Positions 1-10,219 of a DNA stretch of 64,000 nucleotides are shown piece after piece (within the stretch, counting starts at the first letter, position 1; every line of letters starts with the position of its first letter). The notes beneath the pieces are model-generated. The model saw only the letters and a list, made by a program, of their open reading frames with translations. It was not told where the DNA came from and did no database searches. The stretch is taken from the NCBI RefSeq assembly GCF_001411555.2, contig NC_049904.1, forward strand, positions 28,533,370-28,597,369, read 5' to 3'. The position numbers and the translations under genes are program-made. Origin of the DNA: Juglans regia (Eukaryota; Streptophyta; Magnoliopsida; Fagales; Juglandaceae).

Positions 1-18
1 AGCAAAAAGTTGTAAGTT
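1..18 (+). mobile_element. LINE3 fragment left of the LINE1 insertion (window edge)
   Basis: The first 18 bases read on the plus strand as the end of the LINE stretch that precedes the SFYK-like motif (G-S-K-K-L, stop, V). The 13 bases at 6-18 (AAAGTTGTAAGTT) recur at 9054-9066 with one mismatch, where the LINE3 reading frame resumes with S-Y-Y-K. The two copies look like the target-site duplication made when LINE1 entered LINE3. The rest of LINE3 would lie left of the window. Confidence 0.5.
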
Positions 19-356
19 TTTTTTTTAAAAAATAAAAAAAATTGATAAGTAAGAACCTTTATTGAATCAAATAAAACTAGACGAAACCCATGTACACAGA
101 AAGTATACAAAATGAGACACCTAATTACATTCTAGAAAGCTGAAAAGAAAACAAAAACTCGTGAGCATTCCCTCCCTTTAGTACAATAGCAGAAAACCAC
201 TGAAAAAGAGAAGACAAAGAAATTCCAGATTTCCCCCACTGCTCGCTCCTTCTGGTTAAAGCACCTATCATTCCTTTCCGTCCATAAACATCACATTAAG
301 TACAAAGGTATCATCCCCAACGCCGCTACCAGTTGAGAGCTATTGTGATACCTGTT

Positions 357-2445
357 TTAGCATGCTAGTAGATCCACCATAACCCAACTCAGCCTAGCCC
401 TACTAAGAATGCCAACCCATAACTCCATAGTCACTTCACAATGTAAAAGTAAATGATCAATCGATTCTCCATTCTTCTTACATATGAAGCACCACTCCAT
501 AACAATCATACCATGTTTCTTTAGATTATCAACTGTCAAAATCTTTCCAAATGCAGCTGTCCATGTAAAAAATGCAACTTTAGACGGCACAAAAAACCTC
601 CAAATGCTCTTCCACAGAAAAGAGATATGTTGTTGGACTGTCACAACCTTGTAAAAAGATTTAACTGAAAACTTATTACTCCCCATATGTTTCCACAGCA
701 TGCGATCTCTCCCATTTCCTCCTATCTTCACTGAATACAAAAAGCTGAAAAAACCTGCAATCTCATCAAGTTCCCAATCCTGAGCATTTCTAGTGAAAAT
801 AACATTTCAAAGCACAGTCCCATTAGCACGACACAACACCTCTGAAACAGCAGCTTGCTGGTTTCCAACCAAGCTGAAGACAACCAAAAAAACAGTATTA
901 AGAGGTCTCTCACCACACCATTCATCAAACCAAAAACGGATTCTTGCACCATCTCCTACCACAAACTTAAGATGTTTTTCAAAAATGTTCCACTCCTTTC
1001 TAAAAAATTTCCATAGGCATACATCATAAGACCCCCTACCCTCCTTAGAACACCATCTCCCCAACTCACTTCCATACTTCCGAACAATAACCTCTCTCCA
1101 CAACCACTTTCCTAATAATGCCTTATTAAAAATACTCAAATTTCGCACCCCCAAACCATCATTCACAATCGGCCAGCTCACCATTTGCCAACTCACAAGA
1201 TGAAATTTATTCTCCTCTCCCATACCACCCCACAAAAATTCTCTAAACAATTTTTCAATCCAATTTACCACACCCACCAGTAATGGAAATAAAGAAACAT
1301 GACATGTAGGAAGATTGGAAATGATACTTTTGATAAAGGTTAATCTTCCCCTTTTTGATAGATATAGCCGCTTTCAACCCAATAATCTTTTCTCAACCTT
1401 CTCTACAACACCGTCCCAAATATTTTTTGCTCTGAAGGACGCCCCAAGATATTTCATAGGAAGAGAAGCAACTTTGCAGCCCAACAAATCGGCAAGGAAG
1501 TTAATATTCCTCATGTCCCCCCACCGATACCAATTCCGACTTTCCCAAGTTCACCTCGAGGCCTGAGATAGCTTCAAAACACAATAAAACAGCCCTTAAA
1601 GTTTGAATCTGACCACTTTCAGCATCACAAAAAATAAGAGTATCATCCACAAATAATAAGTGAGAAATTGAAATAACACCATTACTATTGTTTCCCACCA
1701 AAAAATCAGCAAGAAACCCCCCTACTGCAGCCTTCACCATGCGACTCAATGCCTCCATAACAATAACAAAAAGAAAAGGGGATAACAGATCCCCTTGTCT
1801 CAAACCCCTCGAGGTCTGAAAAAATCCACATGAGTTACCATTAACTAAAACAAAAAACCGAGCGGTCGAAACATAATGTTTAACCCATCCACACCACCTA
1901 TCCCCAATGCCACATCTTCTAAGTATATAAAAAAGAAAATCTCAACACACGTGATCGTATGGCTTTTCCATATCCAGCTTGCAAAGAACCCCCGAAATGC
2001 CTTCTCTCATTCGGTTGTCCAAACACTCATTCGCAATCAGAACTGAATCCAGTATTTGCCAAGCCCGAATGAAAGCATTTTGAGGTTTAGAAATGATTTT
2101 ATCCATCACCATACTCATACGGTTAGCTAACACCTTCGAAATAATTTTATAAATCCCGCCTACCAAACTAATAGGACATAAATCTTTCAACTCATAGGCA
2201 CCAGCTATCTTCGAAACGAGGGCAATAAAAGTAGCATTTAGGGACTTCTCAAACCTATGACAAGAATGAAAATCATAGAAAACCTGCATCACTTCTTCCT
2301 TCACTATATCCCAACACTTTTGAAAAAAAGCCATAGAAAAGCCATCCGGACTCGGGGCTTTATCTTTGCACATACCTCTCACCACCTGATGCACCTCCGC
2401 TTCTTCAAACGGCCTCTCCAACCAACTTGTTGCACCAGAATTTAG
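357..2445 (-). pseudogene. LINE1 ORF2 remnant (reverse transcriptase and zf-RVT)
   Basis: Broken coding remnant inside LINE1. At least four open pieces in different frames (1942-2421, 1501-1803, 807-1277, 357-740) align in order to the intact-looking parts of LINE2 ORF2. They cover the palm motifs, the W-L-W-R connection region and the terminal Cys/His zinc-binding domain. Stops and frameshifts separate them, so no functional protein can be made. Confidence 0.85.
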
Positions 2446-2668
2446 CTGGTCAAAATTTCAAACCATCAAGTTTAGGACACCATTCTACTGTCTTAGAAAG
2501 GAGATCTTCATAATACTTCACTATATGATCTTGGATCTCATCGGGAGATTGAAACACATTAGAGCCAGAATGAAGAACCGCAATAGCATTATCTATGAGA
2601 ATTAGCCATCTTGTGAAAAAACTTAGTGCATTTGTCCCTCTCTTACCAAAGCACCCTTGATTTTGCCT

Positions 2669-2683
2669 CCAAGATATTTCTTT
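2669..2683. repeat. Target-site duplication of LINE2, left copy
   Basis: CCAAGATATTTCTTT at 2669-2683 is repeated exactly at 8114-8128. Both copies continue the LINE1 reading K-E-I-S-W, so the pair brackets LINE2 as a 15-bp duplication of LINE1 sequence. Confidence 0.9.
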
Positions 2684-2911
2684 TTTTGATAGGTAAACAA
2701 GAATTATTATTTCAATAAAGGCAACAAAGTGCCAGTTACAAATGTCTTTATGCCCTATCTACGTAGGCGCATTAGAAACTAAGAAATCATGAAAGTTCAT
2801 GCCATTGAAGTCTACAGCAATAGCCCAAGTACAAAGAGTCCTAAAAAAGAAAACTTTAAGCTCCGCCAAAGATCTCTCTTTGTCTTCAAATGTCCGCTCA
2901 TTGCGTTCCTT

Positions 2912-5900
2912 CTACAAGCACCACATGATACAATTCGGAATCATTTTCCAAACCACTTTGATCTGTTGCACACCTCTAATAGGGATCCAGCTTGCCAACA
3001 TTTCCGCCACAGATTCTGGCATCAACCACGCTAGATCCATTCTATTAAGCACCTCATACCAGAGAGACCTAGCAGCCTCACAATGTAAAAGTAGATGATT
3101 CACCGACTCACCCTCACTTTTACACATGCAACACCAATCTATAATGCTTATCCTCCTCTTTCTCAGATTATCTGTAGTGAGAATCTTACCTAAGGATGTT
3201 GTCCATACAAAAAAGGAAGCTTTGGGTGGAGTCTTGTTCTTCCAAAGCCTTCTCCAAGGAAACTGTGTCTCAGGTTCTTGTGTGAGAACCTTATAAAAGG
3301 ATCTAACTGTGAATACCCCTCTCCCCACAGGAGTCCACCACAACCCATCTTCCTGCTGGATATTCGGACGACAAGAATACAACAGACTATACAAGTCTAC
3401 AAAACTCTCCACCTCCCAGTCTTGTGCCGCCTGGATTAAGTTGATATTCCAGTGTGTACTCCCATCCACTCTTCCCATAAGCTCTGCTACTGTAGCATCT
3501 TTATCACTTGCAATTAGGAAAAGTAGAGGAAACAAATCTTGAAGGGCGTTGTTACCACACCAAACATCCTTCCAAAATCTGATCCTGGACCCTGTACCCA
3601 GCTGAAGCCGAGTATGATGATGAAATGCCTCCCACCCTCTTCTTATATGTTTCCATAGCCCCACTCCATAGGTGCCTCTAACTTCTCTAGTACACCAACC
3701 CTCCCCTAATCCACCATACTTCTTCTCAATCACTACTTTCCATAAGGCATCCGGTTCTTTAGTATAACGCCACAACCATTTCCCAAGCAACGCCCGATTG
3801 AACAATCTCAAGTTTCTGATACCCAATCCGCCACTGGAAATAGGACGGCAGACCTTTTCCCACTTGACTAAATGAAATTTAAATTCCTCTCCTAAACCAC
3901 CCCACAGAAAATCTCTTTGTAACTTCTCAATTCTACCAGCCACACTTGCCGGTATAGAGAATAAGGATAAGAAATATGTGGGTAGGTTAGAAAGTGTACT
4001 CTTAATCAACGTGATCCGGCCCCCTTTTGACAAGTACATTCTCTTCCAACCTGCCAATCTCATTTCTATTTTTTCAATCACCGTATCCCATATCGAGCAA
4101 GTCCTCGAGTTTATACCCAACGGTAGTCCCAGGTACATCATAGGAAGAGACGCTATCTTACAACCCAATATCCCTGCCAACTCTTGAACATTCTGAACTT
4201 CCCCAATCGGCACCACCTCGGATTTATCATAGTTCACTTTTAAGCCAGATACAGCTTCGAAACAAAGAAGCAACGCCTTCACAGCCCGCAACTGATCAGG
4301 ATTGGCCTCACACATAATAAGCGTATCATCTGCAAACAACAAATGAGAAATAGTAGTAATACCCCTACTCGAGGATCCAACCTGAAAACCACTTACAAAA
4401 CCATTATCTACCAAAGCCGAGATCATCCTGCTTAGTGCCTCCATCACAAGGACAAAAAGTAGGGGAGATAGCGGATCCTCTTGTCTCAAGCCACGAGAAC
4501 TCGCAAAAAAACCTTCTGGGCTGCCATTGATCAATACAGAGAATCTTGTCGTGAAAATACACCAGCTAATCCATGACCTCCACCTCTGCCCAAAACCACA
4601 CCTATCCAGTAGATATAGAAGAAAATCCCAATTAACATGATCATACGCCTTCTCCATATCTAACTTACACAGAATCCCTGAACTCCGATCCTTCAATTTA
4701 CTGTCTAAACATTCATTAGCAATAAGAATCGCATCAAGAATCTGTCTACCCTTTACAAAAGCATTTTGAGGCTTGGTAACAATCTTCCCCAACACCACAC
4801 TCAACCGATTAGCTAGTACTTTAGAAATAATCTTGTAGACTCCATTCACTAGACTAATAGGCCGATAATCTGCAATCTCACTTGCCCCCATCTTTTTAGG
4901 TATTAAAGCAAGGAGAGTGGTGTTAAGGCTTTTCTCAAATTTCCCAACCGAGTACAACTCCTGAAACACCTTCATAAGATCATCTTTTATCACCTCCCAA
5001 CAATCTTGGAAAAACCCCATAGAGAAACCATCGGGTCCGAGGGCCTTATCTTTTACCATCTTCCTTACTACATCATATACCTCGTCCTCCTCAAAAGCCC
5101 TCTCCATCCTAACTACATCCCCCCATCTCAATGGTGTCAAAAACCAACCCATCAAGAGTAGGCCTCCATTCCACTTGCTCGGTAAGGAGCTTCTCAAAGA
5201 CATCAGTAACATGATATTTGATAACTTCCTCATCCCTACACTCCATCCCCTCAATTTTCAAAACCTCTATATTATTGTTTCTTCTATGCGAGTTTGCAAT
5301 GCTATGGAAAAACTTCGTACTCCGATCCCCTTCCCTTAACCATAATGCTCTTGACTTTTGACGCCAAGACATTTCTTCTTGTAAAATAATTCTCTCAAGA
5401 TTTACGACCAACACAGTTCTTTGTAATTGTTCCTCCTCAGAAAGTGGCCTCACCTCTTGAAGTCTATCTAACTCCTGAATCTCCAACCACTTGATATTCT
5501 TGTTCTCCCTTATGTCTCCAAACGACTGTTTATTCCACTCCTTTAAGTCTATTTTTAATGCCTTCAGCTTGTTCGCAAAAATGAAACTAAGCGTTCCATT
5601 GAACTGATAAGAAATCCACCAATGTTTAGCCCTCTCCACAAAACCTTCTAATTTCAGCCACATATTCTCGAACTTAAAGTATCGTCTCCCACTATAAATG
5701 CCTCCGCAATCTAGTAAAATAGGCCAATGATCAGAATTTAAACGTACCAACCGCTTTTGACATACCTCAGGAAAATGGCTTTCCCACTCAGGGGAAATTA
5801 GAAAGCGATCCAAGCGAGACCAAGTCCGGTTATTTGACCATGTGGCATGGCCCCCTGCGAGAGGAAGGTCTATCAAATTCAAGTCAAATATACACTCTGA

Positions 5901-6397
5901 GAACTCCACACTTGCAGGCCTCACTCTTCTTCTTCTGAAGCTTTCACTTGGAAATCTCACAACATTGAAATCACCCCCAATACACACAGAAGATCCCACC
6001 AACTATATACCCCTGCTACTTCATCCCACAAAAATCCTCTGTCAGCATCTAGATTTGGACCATAGACACCTGCAAAAGCCCATAAGAAATTATCAAACAC
6101 ACTTTTAAAGGAGCACACTATCGTATATCTCCCTATATATTCCTCCACTTTTTTCACCACCCTCCTATCCCACATTACCACAATTCCTCCCGATGCCCCT
6201 ATAGAGGCCAAGTAAACCCAATCCACATGAGCCCCACTCCATAAACTTCGCACCATCTTTCTATCAATCATTTTTAGCTTCGTCTCCTGTAAACACACAA
6301 TGTCTGCTTTCCACTCACGAAGCAAGTGCCGAACCCGGTGGCGATTATCTACCTCGTTAAGCCCACGCACATTCCAAGACACAATCTTAGGCTTCAT
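2912..6397 (-). pseudogene. LINE2 ORF2: endonuclease-reverse transcriptase, lightly broken
   Basis: ORF2 starts at an ATG at 6397 with an N-terminus typical of L1 AP endonucleases (I-V-S-W-N-V-R-G-L-N; then C-L-Q-E-T-K). Further endonuclease motifs follow in the next frame: G-G-D-F-N, L-D-R-F-L, and S-D-H-W-P. The RT part (5254-2912) has K-A-L-G-P-D-G-F, R-Q-E-D-P-L-S-P and F-A-D-D. The zinc-binding end has C-C-M-C-K ... H-L-L-L-H-C. Frame changes occur near 6000 and near 5140. The ORF closes at 2912 with a stop where related copies have Trp (M-W-C-L then W/stop). The family makes a multidomain protein that nicks DNA and primes reverse transcription at the target. Confidence 0.88.
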
Positions 6398-6422
6398 TTG
6401 GGAACAGCCAGCCCCTTCCCTT

Positions 6423-8113
6423 TTACCTTATTCCTACTGAATTCATCGACCATGCCAATTTTTTCAGTTCCCGATTCTTCTTTGAATCCCCTTTCCTTTT
6501 TTGTTGATGTCCAGCTTCCATAGCAGCTAACAATGCTATGAACTGCTCTTCATACCCTTCGCAATTAATCCCCACGTAATGTTGTATCTCTTTCACCTTA
6601 TTAATGACCCAGTCTGAGGCTTGGGTTGGATAGCAGTAGTTTAATGGAATAGGAATGCCCCTCCTATCAATCTGAAAATTCTGGAACTCTTCACCCACCG
6701 GAATCCCTTCCAAGCCCACCTGATCACATGCCTGAAAGAGAAAAAAATCATCCTCCACCGAATTCAAAATCTAGTCGCACGACTCAGGGAGAAACAACTC
6801 ATTCTCCACCGAGTGCATAAGATCAACCGAATCATCCTCCTCAACCGCCTCAAAATCCTCATACAACTTGACAGAAATGTTTGCCGGAGCAAGGCCCTCA
6901 TCCCCTCCAAACATCGGCGTCGTCTGAGCTTCCTTTAGGGGAGAGAAACGCGATCCGAACTCCACCAGCGCATTTTAAGCACAGCACGACGGCGGCCCAT
7001 CATTGGCACCCCCATCTCCTCTGTCGTGCCGTCTGTGCCACCTCCACCTGATCCTCTTGTCACCGGCACACTTTCCGGCACAAAATCGAGGCTCTGTAAC
7101 TCGGCGGGACTCACGGGTTTGGGGCTCACGATATCTCGTGAACCTTCCGTGGACTTTAGGTTCACCCCGAACCCAGACCCATCACATGGGCCTGCCGGCC
7201 CAGCCCCATCACTTGGGTGCGAGCTCGACGAGGCCTTCCCCCTAGCCTTAGATGGCCCAGCCCCATCACGTTGGCTTAAGCCCGACGACACCTTGAAATT
7301 GGCCTTAAGAAACCCACCCGTCTGCCTCCAAAAGCCCCGGCCCTTACCAACTTGAAGCCCATCACTCATAACCTTCCGTTTGCCTTTTAAATTCCCCTTC
7401 TCATCCCTTTCCTTAAACAGAACGACAGCCTCTAGTACTTCGGTCATGTCCTTCTGCAGCATCCGTAACTAACCTTGCACCTCCTACAACGTCCTACGTA
7501 CATCCCATACCTCCTGACATGCCGCACAACTACTGCCATGTGAGTTGTTCATCACGCCATACTGCTTCGACAGAGCTTCACGTCGCCCACCTCCCTTGAC
7601 AGAGCCCCTCCCATCACCGTCTCCCTTCCTCACCACTTTCGGCAACGTCGAAGCGAGCGCCTCCTTGTACGTCCTAGTTTGGTGTCTCATCCCCCCCTTG
7701 ACAGCATCCGGCTGACCTCCACCCCGAAGCACCTTTCTCGGCTCAAGCAGCACCTCCAGCATCTTCCTCCACCCCCAACCATTCTCACCTTCTGGAATGC
7801 ACAAGACATTTCTTCTCCCCCCCTGGTTATACTCAGCAACCTCAATATATCTTCCTCTACGATTAGAGCATCGCTGGGCAATAATACTACAGTATCCTTC
7901 TCTAGTTGCTGAATAGACCTCCTTTCTTCCGCCTTCCATACTCTCCTCTAACACCTTCCCAAGCCACTGCACTGAAGATGGACCAAACAGAACCACATGT
8001 TCTGACTTCCAGTTTCTTTCGATGACTCTCAGCATGCCACCCCCAGCCTTTGACAAGATAAAACATTTAGATTCAATCACCACCTCTACAGGATAAACCA
8101 TACTTAAAACACC
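6423..8113 (-). pseudogene. LINE2 ORF1 region (gag-like), broken
   Basis: Reading leftward from 8113, the open pieces at 8113-7484, 7462-6935, 6965-6771 and 6767-6423 form the upstream protein of LINE2, split by frameshifts. The first piece resembles the N-terminal part of plant L1 ORF1 proteins (I-E-S-K-C-F then a Trp-containing block and L-C-I-P-E-G). The second is a proline-, serine- and glycine-rich linker. I do not see a clear CCHC zinc knuckle. The open frame continues right to 8272, but the part beyond 8128 belongs to LINE1 and is fused in frame only by the insertion. Confidence 0.7.
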
Positions 8114-8128
8114 CCAAGATATTTCTTT
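8114..8128. repeat. Target-site duplication of LINE2, right copy
   Basis: Exact copy of the 15 bases at 2669-2683. LINE1 coding sequence (the K-E-I-S-W stretch) resumes here. Confidence 0.9.
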
Positions 8129-9053
8129 CATCAACAAAACCTTCTCAATTTCGGCCACAACCTCATTCTTTCTTAACAAGGACTCCTCGTTATCTTCTCC
8201 ATCCTCCAATGCATGCAACTCATCCCAAAGAAGATTTTTTCTGCACTTTCGTATGTCTAAAGACTTCATCATTCCACTTCTTTAAATCAGTCTTAAGGGC
8301 TTTAAGTTTACCTGCCACAATAAAACTAAGGGTACCATTAAAGGAATAAGAAGCCCACAAATTCCTTACCTTCTCCACAAATCCATCAGCTTCAAGCTAC
8401 ATATTCTCAAATTTGAAATAATGCCTACCCTTATGAATGTCACCACAATCAAGCAAATTGAAAAATGATCAAAAAAGACGCGTGGCAACCTCTTCTGACA
8501 TAAATCTGGATAATGCGTCTCCCAAGAAGAAGAGACTAAAAATCTATCCAACTTTGACCACCCTCTACTGTTAGACCAAGTATAAGCCCCCCCTACCAAA
8601 GGGAGATCAACGAGATTCAGATAAAAAATCAACTCTGAGAAGTCTTCCATAGCCCCTGTCAACGTAGATGCCCCCGCCCTCTCACTAGGGAACCGAACAA
8701 TATTAAAATGTCCACACAAACACCATGGTAAATCCCATAAGAAATACAGACCCACCAGTTCATCCCACAAAAAACTTCTATCACTATCCACATTAGGCCC
8801 AAACACGCCCGCAAAAGCCCACCTCCACCCATCCTCAATATTCTTGAAAGAAACAGCCACTAAGTAATACCCAATGCAATCCTCTACCAACTCCACCACT
8901 CTCTTGTCCCACATCACCAATACACCTCCTGAAGCGCCCAACGAAGCTAGATAACACCACCCCACAAAAGAATAACCCCACAAACTACGAATAATATTTC
9001 TATCAATAAAACTCAACTTAGTCTCTTGAGTTTTAAGTTCAATAAAACTCAAT
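8129..9053 (-). mobile_element. LINE1, 5'-truncated endonuclease part
   Basis: Minus-strand continuation of LINE1 right of the LINE2 insertion. The piece ending at 8366 aligns with the AP endonuclease of LINE2: Q-E-T-K-L, G-A-S-G-G-V-L-V-M-W, W-A-F-A-G-V-F-G-P-N, F-N-I-V-R-F-P-S-E, L-D-R-F-L-V and F-D-H-F. The conserved G-G-D-F-N motif reads C-G-H-F-N, so a catalytic acidic residue is lost. The copy begins inside the endonuclease (Q-E-T-K near 9033), so LINE1 is 5' truncated. About 20 bases of AAGTTCAATAAA-like filler separate this from the target-site copy at 9054. Confidence 0.85.
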
Positions 9054-9718
9054 AAAGTTCTAAGTTCAATCGTATTATAAGCGGTTGACATTTCGGAATA
9101 GTCCTCCTTTTCCTTGGAAGTGTATTTGGAGGTCTCATGTGCCTTCCAAAGTAGCTTTTTTCATATGGGTTGCTTCTCTTGGGAAAATTTTGAAGACAGA
9201 CAATTTGAGGAAGTTTGGCCTTATTGTTATGGACTGGTGTTTCACGTGTAAGAAACATGGGGAATCAGTGGATCATTTACTTTTGCATTGTAAGGTGGCA
9301 AGGGCATTGAGGGATGGAATTTTTTGTAAAACCGGTTTGGCTTGGGTGATGCCTTTGAGAGTGGTAGATCTGCTTGCATGTTGGAACGGACTTCATGGTT
9401 GCTCTCAAGTCAATGCAGTTTGGAAGGTGGTTCATTTGTGTCTTAAGTGGTGTATCTAGATGAAAAGGAATGATCGGTGTTTCAATGATAAAGAGCGCGC
9501 TTTGGACGAACTTTGGAACTTTTTTGTGCACACATTACTGCTCTGGTTTTCTGCTTTAGTGATTAACAGACCTTCTGCTCATTATTTTCTATTGTCGTTT
9601 TCTGCTTCTTAGAATGTATTTAGGTGTTTCTTTTATATACTCTCTGTGTACATGGGCATCGCCTATTTCCTTTGTATTAATAAAAGTATTTCGTACTTAT
9701 AAATAATAATAATAATAA
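9054..9718 (+). mobile_element. LINE3 3' end (zf-RVT), host of LINE1
   Basis: Plus-strand L1-type 3' fragment. The frame runs from about 9061 (S-Y-Y-K-R-L-T) through F-P-W-K-C-I-W-R, the zinc-binding block C-F-T-C-K ... H-L-L-L-H-C and W-V-M-P, to a stop at 9457-9459. The 3' UTR has the family tail (polyadenylation signal near 9680, then ACTTATAAATAA) and ends in AAT repeats near 9718. A stop sits where relatives have Ser in the F-S-V-K-S motif, so it was defective. Its left continuation appears to be bases 1-18. Confidence 0.8.
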
Positions 9719-10219
9719 AGTAATGATTAAAAAATGGAGTGGCCAATGGTTGCGGCCCCTGTGGTGGCCTGGTATTGGCCACCCAAAGTGGGGGGTCATC
9801 CCCTTCTTTAATAATTATTTTGTTCTATTTTCCTATTTTAAATTAATGATAAATGTGTAATTTTAACTTTGCAGCAAGGGTACTTTTGATAATATATTCA
9901 ACCTAGGGTTTTGTTATATCTAATGATTTAGTTGGACTGAAGGTGCAAACTGAAAAAAAATTGGTAGTTAAGAGTGCCAAATTGTAGGTTTTTGTAGTTT
10001 GGGTGCATTTTTAAAAGAAATGGTAGTTTGGGGATGCAAAATAAAATTACCCCTAACTTTTTTCTTGTTTAGTTTTCCACTGTCTTCTTCAAGAAGCATT
10101 TTCCAAAAAATGATGTCAACCAATCTTTTTAGGCAGCAAGATAGCACACCTTTCTGGATATTGTGAAACTGGTCTACAATATCATTCATAATAACAACTG
10201 CAACTTGGAACTGCATTAC
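9719..10219 (-). other. NAL1-like intron 3 sequence between the LINE nest and exon 3
   Basis: No coding exon seen. The stretch holds an AT-rich sequence with a short GC-richer repeat (about 9735-9805) and begins, on the minus strand, with the GT donor of NAL1-like exon 3. The next exon of that family should encode the residues following G-T-N-P and is absent here, so this is read as intron continuing left through the LINE nest. Confidence 0.6.

Larger units (their letters stand above)
19..2683 (-). mobile_element. LINE1, 3' part (RT and zinc-binding domain), degenerate
   Basis: Minus-strand L1-type retrotransposon remnant. Reading right to left it holds reverse transcriptase pieces (1942-2421 with K-A-P-S-P-D-G-F; 1501-1803 with R-Q-G-D-L and F-V-D-D), then 807-1277, and the zf-RVT zinc-binding end at 357-740 (C-F-I-C-K ... 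H-L-L-L-H-C). The frame is broken several times. The RT motif usually F/Y-A-D-D reads FVDD. The 3' end is the A/T-rich stretch at about 19-50 followed by an AATAAA-like signal on the minus strand. Its 5' continuation was displaced by the LINE2 insertion and resumes at 8129. Confidence 0.85.
2684..8113 (-). mobile_element. LINE2, nearly full-length L1-type element nested in LINE1
   Basis: About 5.4 kb on the minus strand between two exact 15-bp copies of LINE1 sequence. Order from its 5' end (right): ORF1-like region with a proline/glycine-rich linker (about 8113-6423), then ORF2 with AP endonuclease (6397 to about 5600), reverse transcriptase (about 5100-3900) and zf-RVT zinc-binding domain (about 3400-2912), then a 3' UTR ending near 2684 with an oligo-T run on the plus strand. 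No RNase H domain follows. The RT active site FADD is preserved near 4320-4340. A few frameshifts and one nonsense codon make it inactive now, but it is the youngest LINE of the nest. Confidence 0.92.

Noticed and set aside
7484..8272. A 262-codon open frame on the minus strand as a single gene
   Set aside because: It is a chimera: bases right of 8128 are LINE1 ORF2 and bases left of 8114 are LINE2 ORF1, joined by the insertion.
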